The translations under genes were made by a program, and so were the position numbers. Below the pieces are notes generated by a model. The model did no database searches and was not told the origin of the DNA. It saw nothing but the letters and a program-made list of their open reading frames with translations. This document shows positions 26,241 through 35,241 of a stretch of DNA of 64,000 nucleotides, piece after piece; position 1 is the first letter of the stretch, and every line of letters begins with the position of its first letter. Source of the stretch: Fabrea salina. Lineage: Eukaryota; Ciliophora; Heterotrichea; Heterotrichida; Fabreidae. The stretch covers positions 1 to 64,000 of the forward strand of contig JALIHJ010000071.1 in NCBI GenBank assembly GCA_022984795.1, given 5' to 3'.

Positions 26241-29200
26241 ATGGCCAAACCTCTCCAGGAACTTTTATCTCAGCTTCAAAAACAAAAAGCAGACCTGCAA
26301 AGCGAACTGAACCAAAACTCCCAAAAAGACTTGCAAAGGATGTTTCTGCAGTTGTCAAAAAGGTCCTTCAGACACCGCTCAGAACCTAACATCTTAGAGC
26401 TCACTAAAGGCCTTTTAGAAGAACCTGACTCAAACACCAACAAACAAACCCAAACCAGCAACTCACACCTTCTAAAGCTACTAGAAAAGGTCAAACAAAC
26501 CAAAACTGCGCATGAATCCTTGAAACACGAAATCCAAAAACAGCTTGAAGAGTTCATATCAGAATTCTCACAAAAACTACCCCAAACAAGCTTTAAGTCT
26601 AATAAGGAAATATCACTTAGCAGTACTTACGCTCAAAAAGAACCTGAATGGGAAGTGCTTGAGTTCTCAGAAATCAGTGTTCCAAAGATCCCTAAAAGGA
26701 ACAAAAAGAAACTCAGAGCCGGCAAAGGACAGCGACCAGGTATCCTGAGCAAGTTCAAAAACATAGTTTCCAAACAAAACCCAGAAGAACCCCCTCCCAA
26801 AAGAATAAACTTAGGCAAGTCAGGTGGAAAGTACTACGACAAAGTAAAGAAAAGGTGGGTCTTCGAAGGTGACGAAGAACAAGAAGAAGAACAAGACATA
26901 GGTGCCCCACCCATAACCTTCACTAAGCCACTAGAACCCAGAAGAACCATTCCCAAGTACGTAGACACTCTAGGCGACAAGTCCATTTTAGAAGGGAACT
27001 ACAAACCTGCTGACGAAGAACTCGAAGCCAAAGACTACGAACAAATAGAAGAAACTTACTCAGAACCCGAAGAAATAGCTCCTTCAGAACCTAACAAAGA
27101 GTCTACTTCTAGCTACGAACAACTTGAAGAACTCTCAGAAAGCACTCCTAAAGAACAAGAAATCAAAAAGTACAAGCAACTGATTTCCCAACTCCAAATC
27201 CAAAAAGAAGACGAAGTAGAAGAACTCCAAGAAATCAACCAAGAACTCAAAAACCAAGTTTCTGCCCTCAACAAAGCAAAGTCCCAAAACGAACTCAAAA
27301 TCCAAAACCTAAGCTGGCAACTCTCAACTCAAAACCAAGAAATAACCGCCCTCAAAACCCAACTCAACTCCACACCCCCACACGAAACAAGCACTGAACC
27401 CTCTGAAGACAACTTTTTGCACCTAAAACTAGCTCAGCTCGAAAACGAACTCCTCACAGCAAACTCTTCACTCAGTTTAAAAGACCTAGAGTTAGCAGAA
27501 CTCAAACAAACTACAACTGAACTAGAAGCCAAAATGCACTCAATTCAAAAAGAAAACGAAAGGGCAAAACTAGAACACAACTTAGAAGTCAACCACTTCC
27601 AAGAAGAAAAAGACCGAATCAACAAAAACCTCGAAAGAACACGCAACCAACACCGCATTCTAAAAGAACAGTTCAGACAAGTTAACGAAGAACTAGAAAA
27701 CACCCGAAGTGTACTTGAAGAGTTCGAAATGAAAGTCAGCATTCTTTCAGAAGCCAAAAGCAAAGCTGACGTAGAGTTGAAAAAAGCTGTTTTTGACAAA
27801 CAACAAGCTGAAGAAGAGTACCAAGAACTCATTGAAAGGATCAAAGAACTCGAAGACGTCAAACAGTCCCAAGAAATCGAACTCCACAACCTCCACATGA
27901 ACCAACTTTCGAGCTTCGAAGACTCAGACACCTTAATAGACTTCCAGTCCCGACTTCAACAAGAAGAAACCAAAAACCTCAAACTCCAAAACACCCTTTT
28001 AGAACACAAAACCAACATTAAAAAGCTCAAAGACCAACTTGAAGAAACTCACCAACAAAAAACTGAACTTCAAACTAAGTACTCCCAAGAAAAGTCTAAG
28101 CATCAAAGTGACTTAGAAGAACTCAAAGCTAAGTATAACAACAAAAAACAAGTCTTAAAAAAAACCAATGAAGAACTCAATCACAACCACTCAGAAACCC
28201 TTCAAGAAAACCAAAACTTACACCAGAAACTCAGTAGCTTAGAATCAGAAAATAGTACCCTAGTAACTACTTGTGAAGACCTTAAAGACACAATTAAGCA
28301 AACCAAGAATGAAAAAACCCAACTTGAAGAACTGCTTGAAACCACTCAGCAAGAACTGAATGCTTTGAAAACTCACTGTTCAGACCTAGAAACCCAAACT
28401 CAGGAGTACCAAAGTTTCAAAGCTAAACTGGAGTCTGACGTCCAGTTGCAAACAGAGCTCAGGAAAACCGCTGAGGAAACCCTGAAGCAGCTCCAACTCC
28501 AACACCAAGAAACCTTAAACACCTTTGAACAAGAAAAACAAGCACTTCTCGAAAAAACCCAACAGCAACAGTCTGAACTCACTCAAAAAGAACACGAACT
28601 AACACAACTCACCCAAAAAGCTGAGTCCCTAGATACCCTCTACAACTCTTACAAGAGTCAACTTGACTCAGAAATTAACCACTACAAAGAAGAAATCCAG
28701 CACCTTCAAAACGAAGTATCTATGTACCAAACTGAAAACTCAGAACTCACTCAAGAAATAGAAGACTCCAAACAAAAACTAGAAGTCTACGAACAAGAAT
28801 ACGAAAAACTAACCTCAGCCCAAGAAGAAAACAACTACCTTAAAAACCAAATCCAGAACCTAAACAAACAAATCCACGACAAAGAAGACTCAGAGTCCCA
28901 AATACAACAAAAACTCCAAAAACTCGAACAAGACTTTACTTACGAGTCAAACGAAAAAGCCCAAATCCTCAGAGAAATGAACGAACTCAAAGTTAAAAAC
29001 GCAGGAGAACAAACTAACATCACTAACAACCTGCAAAGACGCATTGAAGAACTTTCACAGCAACTAAACGAAGCACTTGAACACAAAGACAGAGTTAACC
29101 AAGAAAACTCTTACTTGGCAAGTACTTTGCAAGAAGTCAAAAGTTCACTTGAGCAAAAAGAACACTTAATCAGACTCAAAGAAACCCAACTCAGCGAACT

Positions 29201-29621
29201 AGAAACTTCTCACCCAGACTTGTCTTCTCTGCAGCAACAAAACACAGAACTACTCCAAAAAGTACAAAAACTAGAGTCTAAAAAACAAGACTTAAAAGAA
29301 CAAGTTGGTTCCCTTAACAACGAAATCAGTGAAGTCTACGAAAAGATGCTTAAAACTGAACAAGAAGCTGCTTTAAAGTCTTCTCAGAAAAGCTCAGAGG
29401 AACTCCAAAGACTCATTAAGGACAAAGACGAAGAAATTGAACTTTTAAAAGTTGAGTTTAGAAACCTAATGCAGAGAGTAGCTGAGTCCAAGGAACCTCA
29501 GCAAATTCAACAGTTCCAGGAACCTCAGGAGTCCCAGGAAACCTCTCAAGAAGAAGGTTGGTTCTCTAGCTTTTTAGGTTCTGTTTTCCTCACTGAAACT
29601 CAAAGAGGTGTTAAAAAGTAA
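26241..29621 (+). CDS. Long coiled-coil protein (golgin-like)
   Basis: 1126 aa. The first 330 residues are low-complexity and acidic with one conserved-looking island, SGGKYYDKVKKRWVFEGDEE near 190-210. That pattern (Tyr-Tyr-Asp, Lys/Arg, Trp, acidic) resembles the C-terminal motif of Sec16-type ER/Golgi proteins. Residues ~290-1090 are nearly continuous Gln/Glu/Lys/Leu-rich coiled coil. The C-terminus ends EEGWFSSFLGSVFLTE, a possible amphipathic membrane-binding helix. A vesicle tether at the ER-Golgi boundary is plausible; a structural filament protein is the alternative. Its 3' coding end overlaps the convergent PIG-B gene by 11 nt. Confidence 0.85.
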   Translation: MAKPLQELLSQLQKQKADLQSELNQNSQKDLQRMFLQLSKRSFRHRSEPNILELTKGLLEEPDSNTNKQTQTSNSHLLKLLEKVKQTKTAHESLKHEIQKQLEEFISEFSQKLPQTSFKSNKEISLSSTYAQKEPEWEVLEFSEISVPKIPKRNKKKLRAGKGQRPGILSKFKNIVSKQNPEEPPPKRINLGKSGGKYYDKVKKRWVFEGDEEQEEEQDIGAPPITFTKPLEPRRTIPKYVDTLGDKSILEGNYKPADEELEAKDYEQIEETYSEPEEIAPSEPNKESTSSYEQLEELSESTPKEQEIKKYKQLISQLQIQKEDEVEELQEINQELKNQVSALNKAKSQNELKIQNLSWQLSTQNQEITALKTQLNSTPPHETSTEPSEDNFLHLKLAQLENELLTANSSLSLKDLELAELKQTTTELEAKMHSIQKENERAKLEHNLEVNHFQEEKDRINKNLERTRNQHRILKEQFRQVNEELENTRSVLEEFEMKVSILSEAKSKADVELKKAVFDKQQAEEEYQELIERIKELEDVKQSQEIELHNLHMNQLSSFEDSDTLIDFQSRLQQEETKNLKLQNTLLEHKTNIKKLKDQLEETHQQKTELQTKYSQEKSKHQSDLEELKAKYNNKKQVLKKTNEELNHNHSETLQENQNLHQKLSSLESENSTLVTTCEDLKDTIKQTKNEKTQLEELLETTQQELNALKTHCSDLETQTQEYQSFKAKLESDVQLQTELRKTAEETLKQLQLQHQETLNTFEQEKQALLEKTQQQQSELTQKEHELTQLTQKAESLDTLYNSYKSQLDSEINHYKEEIQHLQNEVSMYQTENSELTQEIEDSKQKLEVYEQEYEKLTSAQEENNYLKNQIQNLNKQIHDKEDSESQIQQKLQKLEQDFTYESNEKAQILREMNELKVKNAGEQTNITNNLQRRIEELSQQLNEALEHKDRVNQENSYLASTLQEVKSSLEQKEHLIRLKETQLSELETSHPDLSSLQQQNTELLQKVQKLESKKQDLKEQVGSLNNEISEVYEKMLKTEQEAALKSSQKSSEELQRLIKDKDEEIELLKVEFRNLMQRVAESKEPQQIQQFQEPQESQETSQEEGWFSSFLGSVFLTETQRGVKK

Positions 29622-31059
29622 TAACTGAGTGCTCTAGTAAAAGGTAGTAAATGTTTCTTTGGTACCCCAAAGGAGTCTCTCCTGTGAAAGCGTGGAAAAA
29701 CTCCCCCACAACTTTGTAGTCCTTTAAAATGTCTTTAGTAGCTTCAAAAATAACGTCAGCTACCACTAAGTGGCTGTAGTAGGTTTGGGTGAACTCTTCT
29801 ACGTTCTTTCTAGGGTCTTTGTAAAATAAGTCTGACTCCCTATTTTCCGAACTACTTACAACTTACAAAGGCTCGCAGTGCAAAAACCTCATTGGAATGT
29901 TTTTGTGGATGTGGGAGTAGTAAGGCGCGTCGTGGCAGCCTATCAAGAACCCTACACTCTGAGGGTCCCTGCTTCTCAGTGAGTCAGTTACTGCCAAAGG
30001 ACCTACTTGGTGGTACAAACTCAAAAACACCCAAACAGGTACCTGTAAAGCTACTAAGCAGAAGAAAAGCTTTTTCCAAGGAACCCAAGACACTCCATAA
30101 GCTGCGAGCAGTATCATGTGAGGAAAGTAAGGCAGCAAGAACCTGTACTCTTTGTGTGGGGACAGCGAAAGAGTTAAAACCGAAAAGCCCAAAGAATACA
30201 CCAGAAAAGGAAACTTAGAAGAGGACCAAGAGTGTCTCCAGTAGTAGTAACAGCCTATCACAAAGTAAACCAAGTACGAAACAAGCACTACTGGCAGTCC
30301 TTCTGTGAAGTACCAGTGCCAAGCATGCACTCCGTAGAACCCTGACTTGCCTTCTAGTAAGTTGAACTAGTTAACACTTACTTTCAAAAAGTTAAAAGCT
30401 GTCACAGTCAAATCCCCGTAGTAAAGCGAGTCCAAAGCTACTTGCACTCCCAAACTTACTAAGCTGCTTAGCTTTTACCCTACGCAAGTAGTACTTAGGA
30501 GTCTTTTGGGCTCACTAAACAAAGTGTGCAGGTAAACAGGCACCCAAGGCATTATAGAAGTAGGTCTTAGCATACAAGCTCCTCCCACGCTTAAGTTGAA
30601 CTGTGTGTCTTTGGCCTGAACGTAGTAGTACACAGCCAAGCTAGTAAAAAGCAGTTCGAAAGAGTTACTGTAGGTCCTTACTCCAGCGTACCCTAGGAAC
30701 CAACTCCCTGCACTTAGAACTAAAGCTTTTTTGGCAACACTTTCTGAAAACATAACTTTTGCAGTTTTAAAAACCAAACAGTCACTTGCAAACATAATGA
30801 AGCCCATCAAAACCCTTGGTCCGTAGGCCACCACTAAGGGGTAGTCCAGTCCTAACACTTTCAGTGCCCAATAAAACACTCCAAAAAACAAAGGGTGAAC
30901 TACGCTTCTGAGTTGCCAGTCCCTCCACTCCCAAGTTAAGTACCCGTAACCCCAAACCATCGAGTGAGCCACTTCTAAGCTCTGCCAATACTCGTCCGGA
31001 CTGAAGTAGCCCCTGACTACTAAGCTTTGGAGTAACCTAAGCACTAGAATCCATAACAT
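29611..31059 (-). CDS. PIGB: GPI mannosyltransferase 3 (PIG-B), three 15-nt introns
   Basis: Exons on the minus strand are 30479-31059, 30382-30463, 29867-30366 and 29611-29851, totalling 1404 nt (467 aa). Introns 30464-30478, 30367-30381 and 29852-29866 are each 15 nt. This is a family 22 glycosyltransferase of the ER membrane, which adds the third mannose to GPI precursors. Signatures are the lumenal SPDEYWQSLEVAHSMVWGYG with LTWEWRDWQLRS near the N-terminus, DSLYYGDLTVTAFNFLKFN, then FYGVHAWHWYFTEGLP and SPHKEYRFLLPYFP. About eight hydrophobic segments follow the usual pattern. The start codon shares one base with the stop of the upstream EF-hand gene (TAATG). Confidence 0.93.
29852..29866 (-). 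other. 15-nt intron in PIG-B
   Basis: GTAAGTTGTAAGTAG; its removal takes out a TAA and opens the last 80 codons. Confidence 0.85.
30367..30381 (-). other. 15-nt intron in PIG-B
   Basis: GTAAGTGTTAACTAG, phase 0, with an in-frame TAG. It joins NFLK to FNLLEGKSGFYG. Confidence 0.93.
30464..30478 (-). other. 15-nt intron in PIG-B
   Basis: GTAAAAGCTAAGCAG; it joins CVG to LVSLGVQVALDSLYYG, as expected for PIG-B. Confidence 0.93.
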
Positions 31060-31715
31060 TATTTATTCCTTTTAAGGACAGTTTTGACTTGTTCTTTAGG
31101 GACACTATCATTAGTGATCCTGGGAAGCCTAGGAAACCCACCTCTTAAGTCAGCGTCAATCTTTTGGTGAGGCACTTCTTCCTTTTTGCGGTTTAAAGTT
31201 ATTTGCCTGGAGAACGCCTTCATGATTCGGTTGCCTTTTTCCTTTTTGTACTGGTCTTTGCTCATCAAGGCGTCTACGAGCATTTTGCGTCTGTAAGCAC
31301 TTACAACTAACTTGAAAGGCAGCATGTTTGAGTCTTTAAACAGAGTTCCTTCAATGAGTCCTTTGAAAAAGTTGGCCATGGCTTCGTTGCCTTTGCTTCC
31401 CTGCAGAATAGTCAGGAACTCCTCGAATTCTATTTTACCTGAGTTATCGAAATCTACACTTTTTATAAGCTCCTCGACTTGCTGGGAGTTCTCAGCTACT
31501 CCAAAAGCTATTAAGGGGTCTTCAAGTTCTTTGTAGCCGATTGACCCTGCTTAGGAGTTACCTTGTTTATGCTCGTCCAAAGAACTGAAGTACCTCATGA
31601 GTTTGCAACGTTCTTTATCGTCGAAGCCAATGTACTTCCTTTTGCCGTGAGTGCGCAGCCAGTCCCTGACTTCAGCTTTCTGAGTAACTTTTACCGATGT
31701 TATTGAACTGATCAT
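31059..31715 (-). CDS. EF-hand calcium-binding protein (one or two 15-nt introns)
   Basis: Exons on the minus strand are 31562-31715 and 31059-31546 with a 15-nt intron at 31547-31561; 213 aa from the ATG at 31715. An N-terminal EF-hand-like helix pair (MRYFSSLDEHKQGSIGYKEL) is followed by a canonical loop DFDNSGKIEFEEF; the C-terminal third is basic. It resembles calmodulin-superfamily proteins with one good and one degenerate loop in the first lobe, and I cannot assign a subfamily. GTAAAAGTTACTCAG at 31680-31694 also fits the intron consensus but has no stop and is a multiple of three, so it may or may not be removed. Start codons of this and the divergent hydrolase gene are 12 bp apart. 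Confidence 0.85.
31547..31561 (-). other. 15-nt intron in the EF-hand gene
   Basis: GTAACTCCTAAGCAG; it joins DEHKQG to SIGYKEL and removes an in-frame TAA. Confidence 0.93.
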
Positions 31716-31727
31716 ATTTATTGTATT
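31716..31727. promoter_or_regulatory. 12-bp interval between divergent start codons
   Basis: ATTTATTGTATT lies between CAT (31713-31715) and ATG (31728-31730). There is no room for separate promoters. Confidence 0.4.
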
Positions 31728-33797
31728 ATGCAAAAAAAGGTTCTTATCCTGCTAGGAGTCTTAACTTGCTCAGCAGCGCTTATATGGATTTACCTGCTTC
31801 TCAGCTCCCAAGTGGGCAACTTCTTAGCAGCTGGAATATACTTAGGAGTGTTCTGGGTGGTGTTGCGTGTGGTAGTCCACACACTTATGTTCCCAGGGTC
31901 TAGTTGGTTTATGAAAAGGTCTATAGAAGTTGGTTTTTGCAAAGAAATGACTGCCCAAGTGCTTTACAAACTTAGAGACCTGAAGCTGTACTTAGAAGGC
32001 GTCAGTCTCAGAAAAGATGTTACGGGTAGTGAAGCTTCGTGTTACTACAACCTTTCACAACTCAAGTTTGTTCTTCAAACCATCGAAACTAACTTAGAGA
32101 GTTTGAGTAGTCTTTCTTTTTACCAGAAAAGACTTTTGGAAGCTTTGACTGGGCTGCACCACAGTTTGGAACTGATTGTTTTGAAGTACGGAAGCACAAG
32201 TTACAACTTTTGGGAGTGGTTGGAGGAAGTAAGTCAAGTTACTGAGCCTTATAGCATTGAGTTGGACAGGTTCCAGGACTTAGGTCCCTCGATTGAGTGC
32301 TGTTCTTGTTTAGAAAAGGTTCTTCACGAGTCCTGCGGCAAAAAAAAATTAGTGGGCAGTTTCAAAAGGTTCCTTTTCGACAACTCTGTTGGGGGCATCA
32401 AGTACATGAGGACTGACCTTTTCAAGCGCTTCGACTGTGAAGAGTTGCTTATTCAAACAGAAGACCACAAATTAATAGACGCAGTCCTAGTTAAGCAAGT
32501 AAATGAAAAGCCTCTGATGCTGCTGTGTAACCCCAATGCAGGGTGCTTTGAGTACTCTTACTTCCAAAGCGAGTGGCTGGAGTTCTACAGCAAACTAGGG
32601 TTCAACTTAGTGCTGTGGAACTACAGAGGTTACGGAACCACTTCAGGAATTCCTTTTTTAAAAAACATTTTGAGTGACGGGGAACTCATTATTCACTACT
32701 TAAGGACAGAAAAGGGCTACGACAGAATCGGAGTGCACGGAGAGTCACTTGGAGGCAGTATAGCTTGTTACCTAGCAAGAGAGTGCCAGTTGGACTTTTT
32801 GTTTGCTGACAGAACTTTTTCTAGCTTGCAAGCAGTTTCGCTGTGTGGTTTTGGAATAGCAGCTTACTGGTTGCATAAACTAGCTAAACTTGAAGACATA
32901 GACACTGTAGAAGAGTACCTAGAAGCTCAGTGTTACAAAGTTATTTCGTGTGACCCCAAAGACACCATGGTAAAGGACCTTGCTTCCTTAAAAGCCGGAG
33001 TGGCCAACCGTTTACTTTTGGACTCAGACTACACTTTGAACCTTAACTTGAAAAGGTTTGTTGGGTTGCACATACTGACGCAAGAAGAGTTTTTGCAGTT
33101 GCTCGGAATACTTAAAAGAACGGCTGAACTTACAGAAATAGTGCCGCCTAGTTCCAAACTAGGAGTGAGTGCTTCAGAGTCTTCTTTTATGAAGAGCGAA
33201 CTGAAGTCTGTTAACGAGTACCAGTTTGTTTCTAAAGAGTTTGAACTCTTAGAGGACGAGCAAGCTATGAGCTTCTTGGGGAAAGTTGCTAACATCTTGG
33301 AAGACTTAGACGCTGGGGGCAAGTCACTTAAGCAAGTAGCTAGGTCTAAGAACTCCAAAGCTGAGCTGCTGAACTGGATGCTGGTCTTTGACATTTGGGG
33401 TTCGTGGACCTCTTCACTGCCTGAGTACGAAACTGACACTATTTTAAAAGCAGTGATTAAGTTAAGAACCCACGTAGAAGAAATGAACTCGATCATTGAA
33501 CTAGGAGAACAGTCGCCCAACAAGTCAATCCTGGACACCTCAAAAGACCTTAAAAGTCTAAAAGACACCTTTTTAAAGATACTTGCACACATGGAAATAA
33601 GGGCTGGAATCACCGCTTTAGAAGACGACTCTATAATTTCTGAGTCGTCCAACCAAAGCTTGACTTTTAGAAACAACGTAGACCTAGTAAAAGCAGGTTG
33701 CCTCTTACCTTTGAGATGCGGACACAGCGGAGGCTTCAGTTCTGCAGAAAAGACTCAGTTGTTCAACCACCTACAGAACTCAGGGTTTATAACATAA
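31728..33797 (+). CDS. Membrane-anchored alpha/beta hydrolase (ABHD16-like)
   Basis: 689 aa. Two hydrophobic segments at the N-terminus (residues 5-55) anchor the protein. The hydrolase core starts near residue 260: PLMLLCNPNAGCFEYS, LVLWNYRGYGTTSG, nucleophile elbow HGESLGGS (GXSXG), LFADRTFSS. A plausible acid (CDPKDTMV) and the late His in LRCGHSGGF complete a triad. The long insertion of about 240 residues between acid and His is helical and acidic. The two N-terminal TM helices and the NYRGYG/GESLGG pattern resemble ABHD16 lipid hydrolases, but the insert is larger than usual. Likely a lipase or lipid esterase on an internal membrane. Confidence 0.85.
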   Translation: MQKKVLILLGVLTCSAALIWIYLLLSSQVGNFLAAGIYLGVFWVVLRVVVHTLMFPGSSWFMKRSIEVGFCKEMTAQVLYKLRDLKLYLEGVSLRKDVTGSEASCYYNLSQLKFVLQTIETNLESLSSLSFYQKRLLEALTGLHHSLELIVLKYGSTSYNFWEWLEEVSQVTEPYSIELDRFQDLGPSIECCSCLEKVLHESCGKKKLVGSFKRFLFDNSVGGIKYMRTDLFKRFDCEELLIQTEDHKLIDAVLVKQVNEKPLMLLCNPNAGCFEYSYFQSEWLEFYSKLGFNLVLWNYRGYGTTSGIPFLKNILSDGELIIHYLRTEKGYDRIGVHGESLGGSIACYLARECQLDFLFADRTFSSLQAVSLCGFGIAAYWLHKLAKLEDIDTVEEYLEAQCYKVISCDPKDTMVKDLASLKAGVANRLLLDSDYTLNLNLKRFVGLHILTQEEFLQLLGILKRTAELTEIVPPSSKLGVSASESSFMKSELKSVNEYQFVSKEFELLEDEQAMSFLGKVANILEDLDAGGKSLKQVARSKNSKAELLNWMLVFDIWGSWTSSLPEYETDTILKAVIKLRTHVEEMNSIIELGEQSPNKSILDTSKDLKSLKDTFLKILAHMEIRAGITALEDDSIISESSNQSLTFRNNVDLVKAGCLLPLRCGHSGGFSSAEKTQLFNHLQNSGFIT

Positions 33798-33806
33798 TGC
33801 TATAAG

Positions 33807-34520
33807 TTAGATTTCATCAGGGTCTTCGTCGTAAGGCTTGAAGTCGCCTACCTCAACTGCGTTTGGCCTAACAAACACTCCAAAGGAAGGCTGGCACTCA
33901 AAGTACCTAGTGCCTTTGATAGACCCGTCGTTTTTTCCAAGTGGTTCGTCAAGTTCCACTCCTAAGAAGTACCCGGGTTGTGCTTCTGGAACCTTGCCTA
34001 CGTACCTGACAGTTCCTCTTTTTTCGCCTGGGCTGACTTTGCACCTGTTGCCTACTTGGATTTCCATGGCTTCCTGTTCAAGGTAGTTGTCTTCTACCTG
34101 TTTTTTAGGCTTCATGAGGTCGGGGTTTTTCTTCATTTGTTCTTCTTTGAACTTCCTGAAGGTGTCGTTTCTGCTGTTGTAGGATTCTTCGGAGATTTCG
34201 TACTTAGGAACGTCTTCTAAGTTGTCAAAGTTAACTGTGGTGGGGTCCATGTCTATGATATGTATGGTGTAGTAGTCGTAAGGACTGTAGTTCATGAGTT
34301 GTTTGTCGTTGTCACTCATAGAACAAACCAACTGTCCTGACTCGTCAAACAACTTAAGCAACATGTACTCAGCCGAAGTGCCAAATCGGCGCTCTAAATT
34401 GTTCTAAGTAAAGTTTACTTTTATAGCTCCAATGGTTTGTTCAGGGTCGAACCTAAGCTCCATAGCAGTCATGGACCTTTTGTTGTGAGTTACGTGGAGT
34501 TTCAAAGTGCTAGTTTGCAT
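33807..34520 (-). CDS. TBCB: Tubulin-folding cofactor B (one 15-nt intron)
   Basis: Exons on the minus strand are 34419-34520 and 33807-34403 with the intron 34404-34418; 232 aa. The N-terminal ubiquitin-like domain (STLKLHVTHNKRSMTAMELRF, then FGTSAEYMLLKLFDESG) is followed by a helical linker and a CAP-Gly domain (GKNDGSIKGTRYFEC, FGVFVRP). It ends with an acidic DEDPDEI tail, close to the DEI tail of human TBCB that binds alpha-tubulin and EB proteins. TBCB and TBCE handle alpha-tubulin, essential in a cell with as many microtubules as a ciliate. It converges with the hydrolase gene with 9 bp between stops. Confidence 0.95.
34404..34418 (-). other. 15-nt intron in TBCB
   Basis: GTAAACTTTACTTAG, phase 0 and ending TAG; it joins GAIK to NNLERRFG. 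Confidence 0.95.
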
Positions 34521-34562
34521 AATTTTATTATAGGCTTTATCAAGCAATAACAGAAAATTCAA
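34521..34562. promoter_or_regulatory. 42-bp divergent promoter interval
   Basis: On the minus strand CCTATAATAAAATT stands directly before the TBCB ATG. The plus-strand side ends ACAGAAAATTCAA before the ATG of the coiled-coil gene. The promoter role is inferred. Confidence 0.4.
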
Positions 34563-35237
34563 ATGGATAAAGATTACTTAAACTACAGTGCTCCTTCTCT
34601 GCCTAGTAACTTTGCAGAGGACGTTTTGGAATACGAACTTAAACTTGAAACTGACCCAAGCATCTGTGACATACAAAAACTAGTAGATCTCTACTCAGCT
34701 GCAATAGAGCACTACTCAGCCAAACAAGACCTAAGGTACCTCAACTACCAAAAACGACTTAACAAACTTTTAAGCCGCAAAGACGTTAACACCTGCATTG
34801 AAGAGTCCAAAAAGGACATTTGGGAACAACAGACGGAAACCACCCGACTCGAAGCCTTCTACGAGTCCCAGAAAAGAATGCAGAGTCACACTGACACCTC
34901 TGCCAACCTGAGTTTTTTAGTGAACGAAAACCTAAAAGAACAAGAAGACTCTTTGGAAAACAGAGTAAAACTCAGAAAAAGCTTTAGAGAGTCCTCAAGA
35001 GCCAAACAGCTCCAAAAGATAAACCAGCACTACCAAGAAGTTAAGTCCCAAAAGATCCAAGAGCTCAAAAGTTTATTTGAAGCTCAATTGCAGGAATTCA
35101 AAGGCTTCGAACACCAAGAAATGGCCCAGGGTCTGATTCAAGACGTGCAAAAACAAATGAACCTAGAGATTGAAGAAGTCTCAAGTGAAATAAATAAGCA
35201 AAGAGACCAAGCCATCGAAGACTTTAAGAGTAAATAA
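34563..35237 (+). CDS. Coiled-coil protein, 224 aa
   Basis: The N-terminal 75 residues are predicted helical (VLEYELKLETDPSICDIQKL, then YSAAIEHYSAKQDLRYLNY), resembling a small dimerisation or alpha-alpha domain. The rest is charged coiled coil. No family is recognised. It is followed after 4 nt by another coiled-coil gene on the same strand, so the two may be functionally linked, for example as basal-body or cortical proteins. That is only inference from proximity and composition. Confidence 0.8.
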   Translation: MDKDYLNYSAPSLPSNFAEDVLEYELKLETDPSICDIQKLVDLYSAAIEHYSAKQDLRYLNYQKRLNKLLSRKDVNTCIEESKKDIWEQQTETTRLEAFYESQKRMQSHTDTSANLSFLVNENLKEQEDSLENRVKLRKSFRESSRAKQLQKINQHYQEVKSQKIQELKSLFEAQLQEFKGFEHQEMAQGLIQDVQKQMNLEIEEVSSEINKQRDQAIEDFKSK

Positions 35238-35241
35238 CTAA

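Noticed and set aside
27545-27931. Minus-strand Ser-rich ORF opposite the golgin-like gene
   Set aside because: Complement of Glu/Lys/Gln-rich coiled-coil codons, expected by chance.
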